Assembly: GCF_026745355.1 (NCBI RefSeq)
Contig: NC_079208.1
Coordinates: forward strand, 18,283,213 to 18,347,212
DNA length: 64,000 bases
Source: Beta vulgaris subsp. vulgaris
Taxonomy: Eukaryota; Streptophyta; Magnoliopsida; Caryophyllales; Amaranthaceae
Reading direction: 5' to 3'
Each line of letters opens with the position of its first letter. The first letter of the stretch is position 1. This document shows, in pieces, positions 1 to 11,920 of this stretch. The notes below the pieces were generated by a model that saw only the letters and a program-made list of their open reading frames with translations, was not told the DNA's origin and ran no database searches. The translations under genes were made by a program, and so were the position numbers.

Positions 1-2500
1 CAAAATTAATCTGAGGGGCAAAAATAAAAAGTCCACAAAAGTAATTAAAAGAAAGGCCACAAACATGCAACATACTACTTTAACAAACAATAAAAAAGAT
101 CTACTAGGAATGTTACCTTTCGACAAAAATCCAACTAGCGAATTAAATAATTAATGAGAGTTGTCATTTCCAGAAGATGAAGCTTTATTAACAGCCTACA
201 TCCAACAAGCATAAAAGTAACGATTAGCATAGAACATTTATGAATCATATGACAAATTTGCATGCATGAGTATTTTTGCAAAAGTTTGGGTAGCATATCC
301 TCGTAAAAGTGCATATTTTGCAGAAATTTCGACAACACCTCCCCATAAAAGTGGTTAACCTAAACAATTCAAAGTTGTTTTCCAAACCTGTGCACTAAGA
401 ATATGAATCCCAGCATTGACATAAACTATATGACGAGTAATCTGGAAGATGCACCTCTGCTGCAGAATTTCGTTGACAGAGACGATGCTTACAGAAATTC
501 AAGGTTCAAACTTATTCTATACATATCTAAGGTCGGTAACATTCTGGTCTGAGGCTTGGGAATTATGCTATCTTGTCCCTCTTATGAAATCGATAGCTCG
601 TATTGAGCATGCATTGCAATGCTTTAAAGGATTATTTCCTGGACATACAATATGTTTTCCAACTGCCTTCTTATATTTGAAGTGGCAATCACACAAATTT
701 ATTGGCCAACATTAAACTTTAGCCCATAGAAAAGTTACCACTTAAGAAACCCTCCTAAAAAAGGAGCGCCAAACTATTATACAACATACTAATATCTTAT
801 TCAGAACCTAAACGAAACTCAATAGATGCAGATTGTGTAATTAGGTGACTAAGACTTGTTATTTCAATTGCAGAAGGCTTCATTTACTATATTATAAATT
901 TTAAAATTATCTTAGCACTTAACAAGCTGTTGTTTATATCCTCAATGAAAGCATCTATTTCAACAAAGGCTTCAAAGTCCCCATCACTAAATTCTGAGTT
1001 TATAAATTTTAAAATTATCATAGCACTTAACAAGCTGTTGTTAAAATTTCTAAGTTTCTTAGTCACAAAATCGGAAGAAAGAATGACATTGTCATTTAAA
1101 ATGTGTATTATGCTCATATAACTAACTTATTAGGAAATACACATTGACTATAGGATTCCCCATCACTAAATTCCTGGATACACCACTAGCTGCAAACCTT
1201 AAAATCTGATATAGGCTATTAAAATCTGATATAGACACTCAAAATTTGTATCTGATTTCAAACAAAAAAGACATTAATAGACTGCAGCAGGTTACAGGTT
1301 ACAACACCCAATCTGCAGCATTTATATTAACCACATAAACTATTATTTATCATTTGTGACTATAAGTTGTGAATTACACTACCATCCAGAATGAATTTAT
1401 ATGTAAATTTAGGACAAAAATTATTGTTCATTTCCATAGTAATACTAATTTATTCTGTAGTGTTTATTTTCTTCTTAAATTTTCATTCTTATCGAACCCA
1501 CCTTGTAAGTGGTAATGACTAATGAGTGGTAACGAGTGGTAATGAAAGTTGTTTTCCCTTGTAGAAAAAAAAAAAAGAAGCTTAGGGGTGAAATTGTTCC
1601 CCATGGAGAAAAAACACAAACTTGGGGTTGACATTGACTCTCCATGGAGATTTTAAGAGTGCTTCCCTTGTAAGATTATACTTAAAATTCATTCTCATTA
1701 CCACCATTTATTAATGACTATAAATTGGCCGTTAGTATACTTTCAAACAATCGTTAGCTCGTTGCTGAATTTGTCTTTACGGGAATAATTTTTTTTCTTC
1801 TATATTTATACTCTATTTCTTTTGTTCTTTTCAGAAACAAACAACCTCGATTTCAATTCATTGTAATGAATTGGCGAAATACAGGTAAGGGTTTTCATTA
1901 CCAGGATTTCCAATGTGCTTGTTTTCTTCATTTGCATCACACTTGAAATGTGAATCCTGAATTGTATTTGGCTTGTCATCGTGTGTAGCTTGGTGGTTCG
2001 TTGAAAGTCACAAGCTTTCTCATCTGTTTGAATAAGAGATGGGCTTGGAATAACTTGCTAACTTCCTAGTTCTTGTTGCAAAGGACATTGAATTTAAAAT
2101 AGTAGAACTTTTTTATTGTATTGGTGCTGTGTACTTTGTCTTTTTAAATCCACTTATTTCTTTTTCGACCTTTGTATTGAGATTTTCAATATTTTTCCAA
2201 TTTGAATTGAAATGAAGTTGAACATTCTTAAAGGATCCAAATCACAAAGATATTGTTAGTTTGAGTGTTTAACCCTTTACCATAGGATTAGTTAGTTCTA
2301 TTTCTTCCACTCTTACTTTTATTTGTATCTCGCTTTGAGAGAAAGTAATTAGGTGGTGGTTATTGGAAAAAAAAGAAATTGATACAAATTTTATAGATGA
2401 AAGGTGTTTAGGAGATTTTAGTAATGGAACTCGTGGATTTAGAAGGCAATGACTTCTAAGGTTCAATCTAGTGGCAATGACACTAAACTACAAGTTAATA
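1..2500. other. Gene-free AT-rich region
   Basis: No reading frame here resembles a protein family. Short open frames are of random length and composition. The only clear structure is a 42 bp direct repeat listed separately. The stretch is probably decayed transposon or intergenic DNA. Confidence 0.6.
893..1042. repeat. 42 bp direct repeat, 108 bp apart
   Basis: Positions 893-934 and 1001-1042 are the same sequence with one mismatch (cttagc versus catagc). They begin TATAAATTTTAAAATTATC and end AACAAGCTGTTGTT. The copies and the spacer look like a small local duplication. No function is apparent. Confidence 0.8.
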
Positions 2501-3162
2501 ACCATTTATTTCAAAGGTTCCTCGATATCGCAGGTCACTCTAAAATGCGGAGTCGCGCCTGCATTTCATATTAGTAGGCAAGACAACTCGTTCCAATAAT
2601 TATTCCATTTAAGTGATAAAAAGTTGGTTTAAGTTTAGTTCAGTAAAAGTTGTCTGCAGATTATTATATACTCATGTTATTATTTATTTCTGCATGTTAT
2701 TTTTGTAGTATCATGTTTAGGATTACTTATGTATGATATGTAGTACTCAGCTTTGCTGATCACGTGTTTGTTTGTGTGTGTGATCATGGCTTTGCCTATT
2801 GATCTTGTGATGATCCTTCTGGTGAGCAGAGTCAGTATTGCATTGACATTACAGGTTCGTAGATGCATCTCATTGGGAATCTGGAATGGAGAGACTACTT
2901 ATATGCCTAGCATAGTTTAAGTTGTTTTTGTAGGAACATCTTTACTTTAGTTTGTGATTTATTTAAGTTGGTGTGTTTAAGATTCAAACACTTGTCTTTT
3001 ATTTAGTGAGTTTTAATAAAGTTGGTTTTTAGTAAATTGTTTTCCGCTGCAAAATTCTGAGTAAGCCGATACGTTGTCACACGGGTGATAATGTCTGGGT
3101 AATTCTCTAAGTTTTATATTATAAAGTTATTTCTAGAAAGAGAGAATTATTGGGGTGTTACA
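2500..3162 (+). mobile_element. 3' part of a gypsy-type LTR (relic)
   Basis: The block ends GGGGTGTTACA at 3152-3162, the usual 3' terminus of plant Ty3/gypsy LTRs. Upstream it has the stretch around 2750 (TACTCAGCTTTGCTGATCACG) and a T-rich U5-like tail, which I associate with this LTR class. I cannot find a matching TGTAA start or a second copy, so this is a truncated or solo LTR with an undefined left end. The assignment rests on terminal motifs, not on an alignment. Confidence 0.45.
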
Positions 3163-3229
3163 GCATGGGAGTTTCTTGGACCTTTAAGTCTTACTTGATT
3201 GCCCTTCTTCCATCATGTTGATAGATGAA

Positions 3230-3805
3230 ACCGGACCACTTTTCGGGTCCATAGAGAAATCTTGAGACCCGATGCTCTCCTTAATATGGAGATGGGCACT
3301 CAAATCTACCAATTTGTTATGGTCACCGAAAATGATTCAGCCATCAATATGCCTTGTTGTCTAATTTGGTCCAACGTATATGTTGAACCTCATGAAATTT
3401 TTCTATAACGGAATGATCATCAATCATCATGGAAGAATTAATATTGCTAACTAAAACTTTCTTACTTCGATGCATTCTCCGCGATGTACTTGCATTCAAG
3501 AGCATCCAAAGTTAGTTCCTTGGCGCACTCCATATTTTGATAAAGAGTGTCCGACATTGCATACAAGATATGACCTCGGCAAATGTAGTTATTATTCTCC
3601 TACTTTGTTCTCTCACATGCGTCCTCCGGGGTTTCTTCTTTCCCTTCTTTCAGTAGTGGTGGCATCGGGGTGCTTAGAACATAAACAACATTGAATGTTG
3701 TTAACTGAAAATGCATCTTCTTTTGCCACGGCAATATCCAACTCCTTCAAACATGTCCAGTTTCTTGAAATTTGTAGTCATCTCTTTCAAGGAAGAAGCC
3801 ATCAT
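3230..3805 (-). pseudogene. Ty1/copia gag N-terminal fragment (degenerate)
   Basis: Read on the minus strand from an ATG at 3805, the sequence gives MMASSLKEMTTNFKKLDMFE, then after frameshifts pieces such as KKVLVSNINSSMMIDDHSVI and EKFHEVQHI. These match the N-terminal region of plant copia Gag proteins (the 'TTNFxKLDKFEG...' start and 'Y...MxDxxSVxEQxHExQ' segment). Several stops and frameshifts break it. No protease, integrase or reverse transcriptase follows, so only a gag relic is left. The family is seen in the motifs; the sub-lineage is not resolved. Confidence 0.6.
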
Positions 3806-4397
3806 GAAATAGATTAGAATACTTGTAGATCGTTACATATTGTATGGATTTTGCGGGAAATCGGATGGATCTTTCAAGCACGTAAAGATACGCTTTCCTA
3901 CAAGTATTTTACCTACCCACTATGATCAACGGGTTCACGGTAAACACTTGTAAGATACGAAGAAGAAATCTATAAAGTTTGGTAGATGAAAAACTCTATA
4001 CACTACAATATGTTTGAAGGATTGTCGATATAAAATCGTGTCTTCCCATTGAGTACCCAAATGATGCAACATATCGTCGTCGTAATTGGTGTGGTCCAAA
4101 GAAATAGCAATCGAACGAGCTAAGCTCAAAAGCATTTCGAAAATATAAATTCTATTTATCAAATTCAAGCCCAATTTTAAAGCCCAATTAATTATTCCTG
4201 ATAATTAGTTGTATTTTTAATATTTTATTAAATATTCACGATAAATAATTTTTCAAGGATATTTCGAAAATTAGATTTTTTTTTCCTAAAAATAGTTGAT
4301 TTCGGATCTCAAAGGATAAATTTTATCAAAGGATAAAAAAGAATCTTAAAACAATAAAAAAATCGGCCAGAAAGCAAGTGCATGTGACGCACATGAT
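3806..4397. other. Gene-free relic sequence
   Basis: AT-rich sequence between the copia relic and the first CACTA element. No coding signal is visible. It may be the leader or LTR-proximal part of the same copia relic. Confidence 0.4.
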
Positions 4398-5839
4398 CAC
4401 TAGTAGAATAAATGCTATTTGCTGCGGTGATATTGCTGCGGTTTTACCCCTACGCAGCAATATATCACGTAAAAAAAAAGAAAAATATAAAATAACCATA
4501 TTGCTGCGGTTTTGGCCGAAAATCGCAGCAATATGGTTTCAACGGAAATTTTTTGAAAAATTTTGACTATTTGACCAGATATATTGCTGCGGTTTCTGAT
4601 AAAAACCGCAGCAATATATTAAAATAATATTAAAAAATATTATTTGAACCTATTGCTGCGGTTCCTACAAAAAACCGCAGCAATAGGCGTTTAAAATTAA
4701 TAATAAAATAATCCACCCCACTCTTCACGCCTAAATTAAACCCTAAATGTTCTCACTCTCTCTCCTCCTCTATCAACAATCTCACGCCTCTTCTCCTCTC
4801 CCTCATATTCTCTCTCTCCTCTATCAACAATCTAGCTCCTCTATCAATCTCAAGCCTCTTCTCCCTATCAGTACTCTCCTCCCTCATCTCCTCTCCTCTC
4901 CCCTTTCTCTTTTTTCCCTCGTCGTTTCCGCCAGATTTCGCCGGAAACGCCCAGATTACTACGGAGAAACGCAGCGTCTCGAGTTCTTCGTCGGCTGTTC
5001 TGTTTGCCGGAAACCGCCCAGATCTGTTCTTCGTGGCTGTTCTTCGTCGCGCGTTTGCTTTCTCTTCGTCGGATGTTCGTTTGTTCTTCGTCGGCTGTTC
5101 TTTGGTTCTTCGCGGTTTCGTTCGCGCGTCTGTTCGTTTTGTCGCCGCCCAGATTCCTACGAAGATCGAGGCTTGAAGATGGAAGACTCCAAGATCGAGT
5201 TCGAAGATTGAAGACCCGTCTCCTTTCATTTTATATTTTTATCTTTTCTCGTTTTTTTTTTTTTATTTTGTTTTTTTTTCAGATTTTTTTTTTCGTTTTT
5301 CAATTGTATTTGTTTATTTTTTCGTTTTATTATTATTTCACATCAGTTTTTTTTAATTATTTCAGATCTGTTTTTTTCCTTTTGTTCTGATGTAATATAA
5401 GTTTGTCTTTTTATTTTTTTGTTTATGTGTTAGAATTAATGTTAAGTTTTTATGATATAATGTTAAGTTTGTCTTCAATTTTTTTTCGTTTTGTGACTAG
5501 ATTTTGATGAAAGTTTATAAATTTTGGCTATTTTTCTGAATTTTGTTCAATTTCGAATTTAATGGCAAAATGAAAAAAAAAAAATTTTGACCTAATGGAG
5601 TATATTGCTGCGGTTTTCCTTCAAACCCGCAGCAATATACTCAATTTTGCTAATATATAAAATAAATATATTGCTGCGTTTTACAGGTAAAACCGCAGCA
5701 ATATGTTCAAATATCGCTGCGGTTTAAAACCACAGCAATATATTAATTACCTATTGTTGCCCCCTTAATTGTTGCGCGGCCAAAACCGCCGCAATAGGCC
5801 AGTTAATCACCGCAGCAAATAGCATTTATTCTACTAGTG
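4398..5839. mobile_element. Small non-autonomous CACTA transposon (CACTA-1), 1442 bp
   Basis: The element starts CACTAGTAGAATAAATGC at 4398 and ends with the exact reverse complement at 5839; the terminal inverted repeat is 34 bp and perfect. It is flanked by the 3 bp target duplication GAT (4395-4397 and 5840-5842), as expected for En/Spm (CACTA) elements. Both ends carry many subterminal copies of TATTGCTGCGGTTTT in both orientations (about 4412-4690 and 5600-5810), the usual binding-site arrays of CACTA termini. It has no transposase gene, so it must be moved by proteins from elsewhere. The perfect repeats and duplication suggest a fairly recent insertion. Confidence 0.95.
4730..5215 (+). 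other. Gene-like sequence inside CACTA-1
   Basis: The core between the subterminal arrays begins with a CT-rich, 5'UTR-like tract containing repeats of CTCTATCAACAATCT, then a GC-richer segment with CGCCGGAAACGCC-type codons. It is open for 154 codons from an ATG at 4747, but the protein is low in complexity and I do not recognise it. The sharp change from AT-rich arrays to a leader-plus-coding look suggests a captured host gene 5' end. This is inference; no donor gene was identified. Confidence 0.4.
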
Positions 5840-6122
5840 GATGTGCGCCTAATGCAAATGTGCGTGTGGCGCACAGGTTGTGCGTCAAGTGCAAAGTTCT
5901 GCGTCATGCCCCCAGTTTTATTTATCTTTTTGCTCTGTTTTCGTTTTCCTTTGCTTGGAATTGCCTCATTTCTTCGAACAATATTTCACAATGCTCTCCT
6001 ACTCCTCAGTACCTCGACATCTCTAATATCAAACACTCAAACTCATTAAAACACTCAAATATATTCATACCTTCGAATTTATTATTTCAATCTTCAAGAT
6101 TGCTCATCCTGAAGATCGCTGC
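5840..6122. other. Gene-free spacer between CACTA-1 and the gypsy element
   Basis: The first part has repeated TGTGCG/GTGCGC motifs that continue from the left side of CACTA-1 (GTGCATGTGACGCACAT), showing that the CACTA inserted into this sequence. The rest is unremarkable. Its last five bases, GCTGC, form one side of the gypsy target duplication. Confidence 0.5.
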
Positions 6123-8477
6123 TGTAACACCCTCCAAATTTAAATAAGTGTAATGTCAAATAAATATAGTTTTAAGAAAATCCTTTATTCAAACTTGGAG
6201 GATATTACCGCTCATTCACTCTCTAAGAGTAAACGAAAGGCAAACAAAAGATAAGTTAACCCAATTATCTTAAAATAGAAATATCATTACAACCAAAGTT
6301 AGATAAAAACTAAAATAGTAACTCCAAGATAGAAAAAACTAAATAAGGTCGTCTAGGTGAATTATCTAAGCCTCCTCACGAGATCCCATCACCAAGTCCA
6401 ACCTGCAAAGTAATAGAAGAAGACAACAGGATAGACAACTCCCAAAAATCAGAAAAATTGAGTAATTCGACTCCATCCCGTAAAAATAATAATTTTAAAA
6501 TAATTTTGATTTTTGAATAGAATAAAGTGCTCCAACGAATTCAATATTAATGTTTGGATTTTCAAACGTTTGTATTACTAACTCCAGATACAAGTCACAT
6601 AATCATAACATTTATACACACAACTAAAAAAATTAATATTAAATTAAGAGAGGGAAATGTGAACGCCAGTAGGCCGGACTAATCCCTATTATCCGCCTAC
6701 TTCAACAAGAGGTCGTCACCCCAATATAACATGGCCAAGATCATAGAGTCCCTAGTGTGCCGCCCTTCTACTTGGATCACAACAAATAGAAGGAAGACAA
6801 CAGTTCGTATCGTGATATAATAATCAACTATAGATAGTTATACCATCATATAGGGCAACCTGTTCAACACCCTTTCGGGCTTCATTACCCTCCTTAGTTT
6901 TAATTAAAAGGTCATAATAAACACAAGTTCTCAAGTTGATAACCATACAATTCCACACGTTCTTTTAACATAAAACATACTCGAGTCATAAAGGTTTGCT
7001 ACAAGAATATTCACATACTAATACTTTAGTTTCGAAAGAAATCACATGATTATAACATATTTATACTATTACCAAATTATAATAACATACTCCAATTTCA
7101 TAGTATTATGAGAATCATACTTTTATAATAGTGATTACTAACTCAGAAATTCATAATATTAGTCTATAAATTATTGTTACATACATAACCACATAATCAT
7201 ATAATCACACAGATAGCCGTTTTGCAACAGGAAATAGGGTACGATGAACATCGAAATTACCTCGAGTAGCGCAGATATGAATAATAAAGTCACCCTTAGA
7301 AAGCTCCTTCTACAAAATCTCCGTCTACAATAGAAAGTAAATGAACTAAATTAGTTACCTATATATAATACCCGACGTGATTAAAATTTGTTAAATTAAA
7401 GGGAGTAGCTACTATACTCTAAAAGTTTAGAAGGATCAAGTACTAAAAGTAGTATAAGGGTTTAGTTCTAAAAAAACTACAAAAGAAAATGATAAATAAT
7501 AATAAATGAATAAAAGAAAAAGAAAGTCTGCAAAAGAGACAAAAGAAACTTATCAACTTCTTTGTTGTCAAGTTTCACGTGATAAAACAAAAAGGGTTTG
7601 AAAAAGAAAAGGAAAACAATTAAGAATTACAAGTAGTAAAAGGAGAATAAAAAATAAAATAAAATAAAATAAAATAAAAATACAATTACAACTTCATGAA
7701 ACGTGGGTTTTTAAAAGTGAACAGGGAAGTTGCAAAGAGAAAACAAAAATAAAGAAAACCTCTCTGGTTCTACAGAACCAGTTTCTTTTTTTTTGAAGAA
7801 CCAAAACAAAGACCAGAGGAGAGAGAAAGAAGAAAGAATGTAAAGATGAAGAAAGAGAGAAGACATGAGGTGGTTGGCCGGCTTGTCTTGCGGTGGTACG
7901 ACAACCCCTTTTTTTCTTTTTTTTTCTTCTCTGATTTTTTTTTTAACAGAACATGGTGTTCATAAATGGGTTTCTCACCTACTGGATTTTGAGCGAAAAT
8001 TGTGCTTGAATGAGGTGTAGAAGTCCGGTATTTATAGTCTTAGAAGAGAGAGCGAGGAACAATTCAAGAAGGAAGGAAAGATTTGATTGAAATAAAGGAG
8101 GAAGGTTAGAATTGATTGAAAGAAAATTTTGGGTGATAATTGATTGAGCAATCAATTTGACAGATTTGTTTGGTAAAACTGACGAATTTGTTTTTGGAAA
8201 TAATCTCTCAGCAAGATGTTTGCTTCAAAACAAAATTTCTTCTTTCTTTTTTTTTTTTTAAATAGTATTATTATTTTCGAAATTTAGATTTCCAAAAAAA
8301 TAAAATATATATATAAAAAAATAATTCAAGTATAGATTCAAGTATAGATATATATATACAATATAGTAATATATGAATTTTGAAATAATGATTATAACTT
8401 GATATGAATAAAATCATGAATTTTGTAATTTGGAGAAAATCATTATTTAGGAGTTTTAAGAATTTCGGGCTATTACA
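6123..8477 (-). repeat. 3' LTR of the gypsy element (left copy)
   Basis: It begins TGTAACACCCTCC and ends GGGCTATTACA, and is visibly near-identical to 14061-16445 with scattered one- to few-base differences and small indels in A-rich tracts. Because the genes run on the minus strand, this is the downstream LTR. It is 2355 bp long. Confidence 0.95.
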
Positions 8478-8496
8478 TTCACTCCTCCTAAAAAGC
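8478..8496 (-). other. Polypurine tract next to the 3' LTR
   Basis: On the minus strand the sequence reads TTTTTAGGAGGAGTGAA immediately before the LTR start TGTAATAG. A purine-rich run directly abutting the 3' LTR is the plus-strand primer site of LTR retrotransposons. Confidence 0.75.
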
Positions 8497-8639
8497 AAAG
8501 TTCGTCCTCGAACTTAAATCGCTAAGACTCTCTAAGCTAGAAGAACAAAAAGTTAGTATCACATTCTTCCCCTCATTGAAGAAGTTTCGTCCTCGAAACT
8601 CTATCATTCCTGAGGAAAAAGTTCGGGATATCGGTTTCT

Positions 8640-8800
8640 CATGGCATCCTCGGCTTCCCAAGTGGCTTCCTCGATTTTCTGATTCGACCATAATACCTTA
8701 ACTAACCTCACAACTTTGCGTCGAGTATTTCGCGTTTTGGTATCTAAAATCTTAATGGGTCGGTTCTCAAAGGTAAGGCTTTGATCTAATTCGACAGTTT
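8640..8800 (-). pseudogene. Chromodomain at the C-terminus of gypsy integrase
   Basis: The minus strand reads RPIKILDTKTRNTRRKVV, then LVKVLWSNQKIEEATWE, and ends near AMRNRYPELF. The aromatic residues in LVKVLW and EEATWE are those expected in the chromodomain fold that directs chromovirus integration toward heterochromatin. It follows the integrase tail (segment 8876-9133) after a disrupted linker. The domain itself still reads as a continuous frame. Confidence 0.85.
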
Positions 8801-8875
8801 CTGGTTGAAGGATATGGGTTGGGTCATGAACATATCTGCAAAGTTAAGACACATGGAAAACATTATGGACATTGG

Positions 8876-9978
8876 CTAATTCCGTAGTAATGCTAACCTA
8901 TAGGCCACCTCTCCGATTCGCTCCAAAACTTCATAAGGGCCAATATATCGAGGGCTTAGCTTCCCTTTTCTCCCAAATCGCATTACACCTTTAGTTGGGG
9001 AGACCTTGAGTAAGGCTTTTTCTCCAATTTCGAACTCTAAGCTTTCCTTTTTTATCTGCGATACGATTTTTGGCGATCTTGAGCTGCTTTCATGTGTTCT
9101 TGAATGAGTTTCACCTTTTTGGTGTCTCTTCAATCATGTCGGGCCCCAAATTCAATGATCAGTCACATCACTCCAGCATATAGGGCTTCGGCATTTTTGT
9201 CCATACAAGCTTCTAAGGTGCCATCTTTATACTTGAGTGATAACTATTATTATAGAAATTCTATATACATCAAATGTTCCCCATGATCCTCCAAAGTCCA
9301 TCACGCACGCCCGTAACATGTCTTCGAGTGTCTGAATAGTTCTTTCCGTTTGTCCATCAGTAGTGGATAAATGTTGTACTAAACTTGAGTATGGTTCCCA
9401 CAGCTTCTTGAAGCTTCTGCCAGAATTTGGATAAGAATCGAGAATCCCATCAGAAACAATATCCTTGGGTACACCATGCAATCTTACTACCTCCTTGAAA
9501 TAAGCATCTGCTAGTTGTTGCATTGACCATGTGTCCTTCATTGCCACAAATCTTGCTGTTTTTGTCAAACGATCTACTATAACCCAAATGGCATTCTTTC
9601 CTGACTTAGTGTTTGGCAATCCCATAACAAAGTCCATAGAGATCGATTCCCATTTCCATCCTGGAACCGATAAATTGTAGCTTTCCCAGGTTTCATGTGC
9701 TGGATCTTAACCTTTTGGCAAGTTAAGCATTTGGCTACGAATTCCGCCACTTCTCGCTTCATTCTGGGCCACCAAAAGTGTTGTTTGAGGTCTTTATAAA
9801 GTTTGTCTCCGCCAGGGTGTATAGAGTAATGGGAATTATGAGCCTCTTTCAAGATCTTGTCCTTTAGGGTTTCATCATTAGGCACACACCATCTTCCCTT
9901 GTACTTTGCTATTCCTTTAGCATCCACCTCAAATTCAGGTGCTTGACCCTCCTCTTTCATCTTCCTCAACTTAATCAA
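8876..9978 (-). pseudogene. Gypsy integrase, frameshifted
   Basis: From 9978 down: the H2C2 zinc finger (HNSHYSIHPGGDKLY...CLTCQKVK), a frameshift near 9640, then the catalytic core starting MDFVMGLPNTKSGKNAIWV with the first Asp in VIVDRLTK, the second in KDIVSDG, and the TDGQTERT segment that holds the Glu region. The usual DRDSRF after IVSD is scrambled to DGILDSY, showing local indels. Residues of the C-terminal GPY/F module (SPRYIGPYEVLERIGEVAYR) are clear at 8880-8970. The enzyme would be inactive. Confidence 0.9.
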
Positions 9979-10029
9979 CCAATCATCGGTGCTCTGCTTT
10001 GCTTGAATTTCTTCGAAGAGTTAGGCTCG

Positions 10030-10719
10030 ACATGACTGCATTTAATCTAGCTTCTACATAACCATGTTCAACCCTCTAAGTTTAACTTAGAAGTCCTTGC
10101 ATAACTCGTCGGCTAAGATCAATACATTCAAGTATGACTACTCTTCCTGCTTAGAGCATCTGCGACTTTGTTGGCTTTGCCTTCGTGGTAGACAATGTCG
10201 AGATCATAATCATTGATGAGTTCAAGCCAACGCCTTTGTCTCATTTTAACTCCTTCTGAGTGTAGAGATATTTTAAACTCTTATGGTCTGTGTACATTGT
10301 GCACTTGACTCCATACAAATAATGTCTCCATATTTTGAGTGCAAACACAATGCTCCTAACTCAAATCATGAGTAGGGTAATTTTGTTCATAAGGTTTCAG
10401 TTGCCTGGATGCTACGCTACAACTTTTCCATGTTGCATTAGCACACACCCTAACCCATGCTTTGAGGCGCTTGTAACACCTCGAAGCCTTCTGTTCCACA
10501 GGGTAAGGTCAACACTGGTGCTGTTGTAAGTCGTTTCTTCAATTCTTGGAATGCTGACTCACATTGGTCGTCCCAATGAAATTTAGTGGTTTTCTTCATC
10601 AGGTTGGTTAGAGGTTGAGCAACCTTAGAGAAATCTCTAACGAATCTCCTATAGTACCCTGCAAGACCCAAGAAACTTCTAATTTCAGTAACACTTGTGG
10701 GTCTAGCCCAATCGGTCAC
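10030..10719 (-). pseudogene. Gypsy RT connection and RNase H region, degenerate
   Basis: The segment from 10719 reads [20 protein letters not shown] then [19 protein letters not shown], the connection region typical of Ty3/gypsy, followed by the start of RNase H. Beyond 10450 the frame is broken repeatedly; a remnant GKVVAxASRQLKP can be read near 10360-10410, and a further stretch near 10190-10280 fits the [20 protein letters not shown] end. The catalytic residues cannot all be found in one frame. Confidence 0.8.
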
Positions 10720-10879
10720 TGCTTGTATCTTTGAGGGTCAACAGACTCCGTCCTTTGAAATCACATGGCCTAAAAATGCGACCTTCTCTAACCAAAATTC
10801 CACTTTGAGAATTTGGCATACAATTTCTCTTGGCGAAGGATCTCCAAAATTATCCTCAAATGGGCCTCATGTTCTTCCT

Positions 10880-11413
10880 TATCTCTTGAGAAGACCAGAA
10901 TGTCATCGATGAATATGACCACGCACTTATCTAAGTACTGCTTGAAGGTCATTCATGAGGTCCATGAATGCAGCAGGCGCATTAGTGAGTCCAAATGGCA
11001 TAAGTGAACTCATAATGGCCATACCTTGTCGGAAGGCTGTTTTGGGTATATCCTCATTCGCGATCTTACTGATGATATCCAGAACGCAAGTCGATTTTTG
11101 AGAATACTGCAGCACCTTTTAACTGATCGAATAAATTCTCGATTCTAGGAAGTGGGTATCTATTCTTGACAGTGACGTTGTTTAACTCCCTATAATCAAT
11201 GCATAATCTTAGAGACCCATCCTTCTTCCTAACGAACAACACTGGGGTCCCCAGGGTGAGACACTTGGTCTTATATATCCTTTCTCCAAGAGTTCTTCTA
11301 ATTGCACTTTCAACTCTTGTTTCTGCTGGGGCCATTCGATATGGTGCTTTAGAAATAGGGCCTGTTCCAGGAACTACGTCGATTTTGAAATCAACTTCTC
11401 TCTCTGGTGGCAT
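10880..11413 (-). pseudogene. Gypsy reverse transcriptase, frameshifted
   Basis: It starts at 11413 with [20 protein letters not shown] and contains [20 protein letters not shown], then [10 protein letters not shown]. After a frameshift near 11090 the frame continues with [17 protein letters not shown]. The catalytic box reads VIFIDD at about 10902-10920 (the YxDD equivalent, FIDD as is usual in plant Ty3/gypsy). Motif order and spacing are normal for the family; at least two frameshifts separate them. Confidence 0.92.
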
Positions 11414-11602
11414 CCCTGGAATCTCTTCTGGGAATACATCCGGGAATTCACAAACAACAGGAATTTTGGGTATCTCCTACCTCCTTACTTATTCTTTCAT
11501 GTGACACAGGTACACTGTGTAGCCTTTCCTAAGGTAAGTTTGAAGGTTCAAAGCTGAGATAATCTTGATTCCAGGTGTAAAGACAACCCTTGGTAAGATA
11601 TC

Positions 11603-11920
11603 CTATTCCCTTGGTCCTTTAAGAGACACTTTTTGCTTATGACACTCAATCTTGGCCTTATATCTACTCAACCAGTCCATTCCTAAGATAACATCAAAGT
11701 CTTTCAGGGAAAACAAGATCAGATCAGCAGGTAGATCAGTTCCGCCTATGGTAATAGGAATGTCTTGAAAAAGGGTATTACATGGGACTGTGTCCCGGTG
11801 GACATGACAATGTTGGCTAGACACGACGATGAAGGTTCTAAGGAAAACTTTTTCACAAAGGACTGAGAAATAAAAGAATGAGACGCTCCAGAGTCAAAAG
11901 AGTGAAAGAAGGATTAAGTT
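11603..11920 (-). pseudogene. Gypsy aspartic protease (retropepsin), frameshifted
   Basis: A catalytic HSFDSGASHS can be read at about 11880-11910, and FDVILGMDWLSRYKAKIEC, the conserved C-terminal part, at 11640-11720. The two lie in different frames. The DSG form of the catalytic triplet is normal for plant gypsy elements. Confidence 0.85.

Noticed and set aside
449..715. 88-codon plus-strand frame
   Set aside because: Random-looking composition, no homology and no splice or promoter context.
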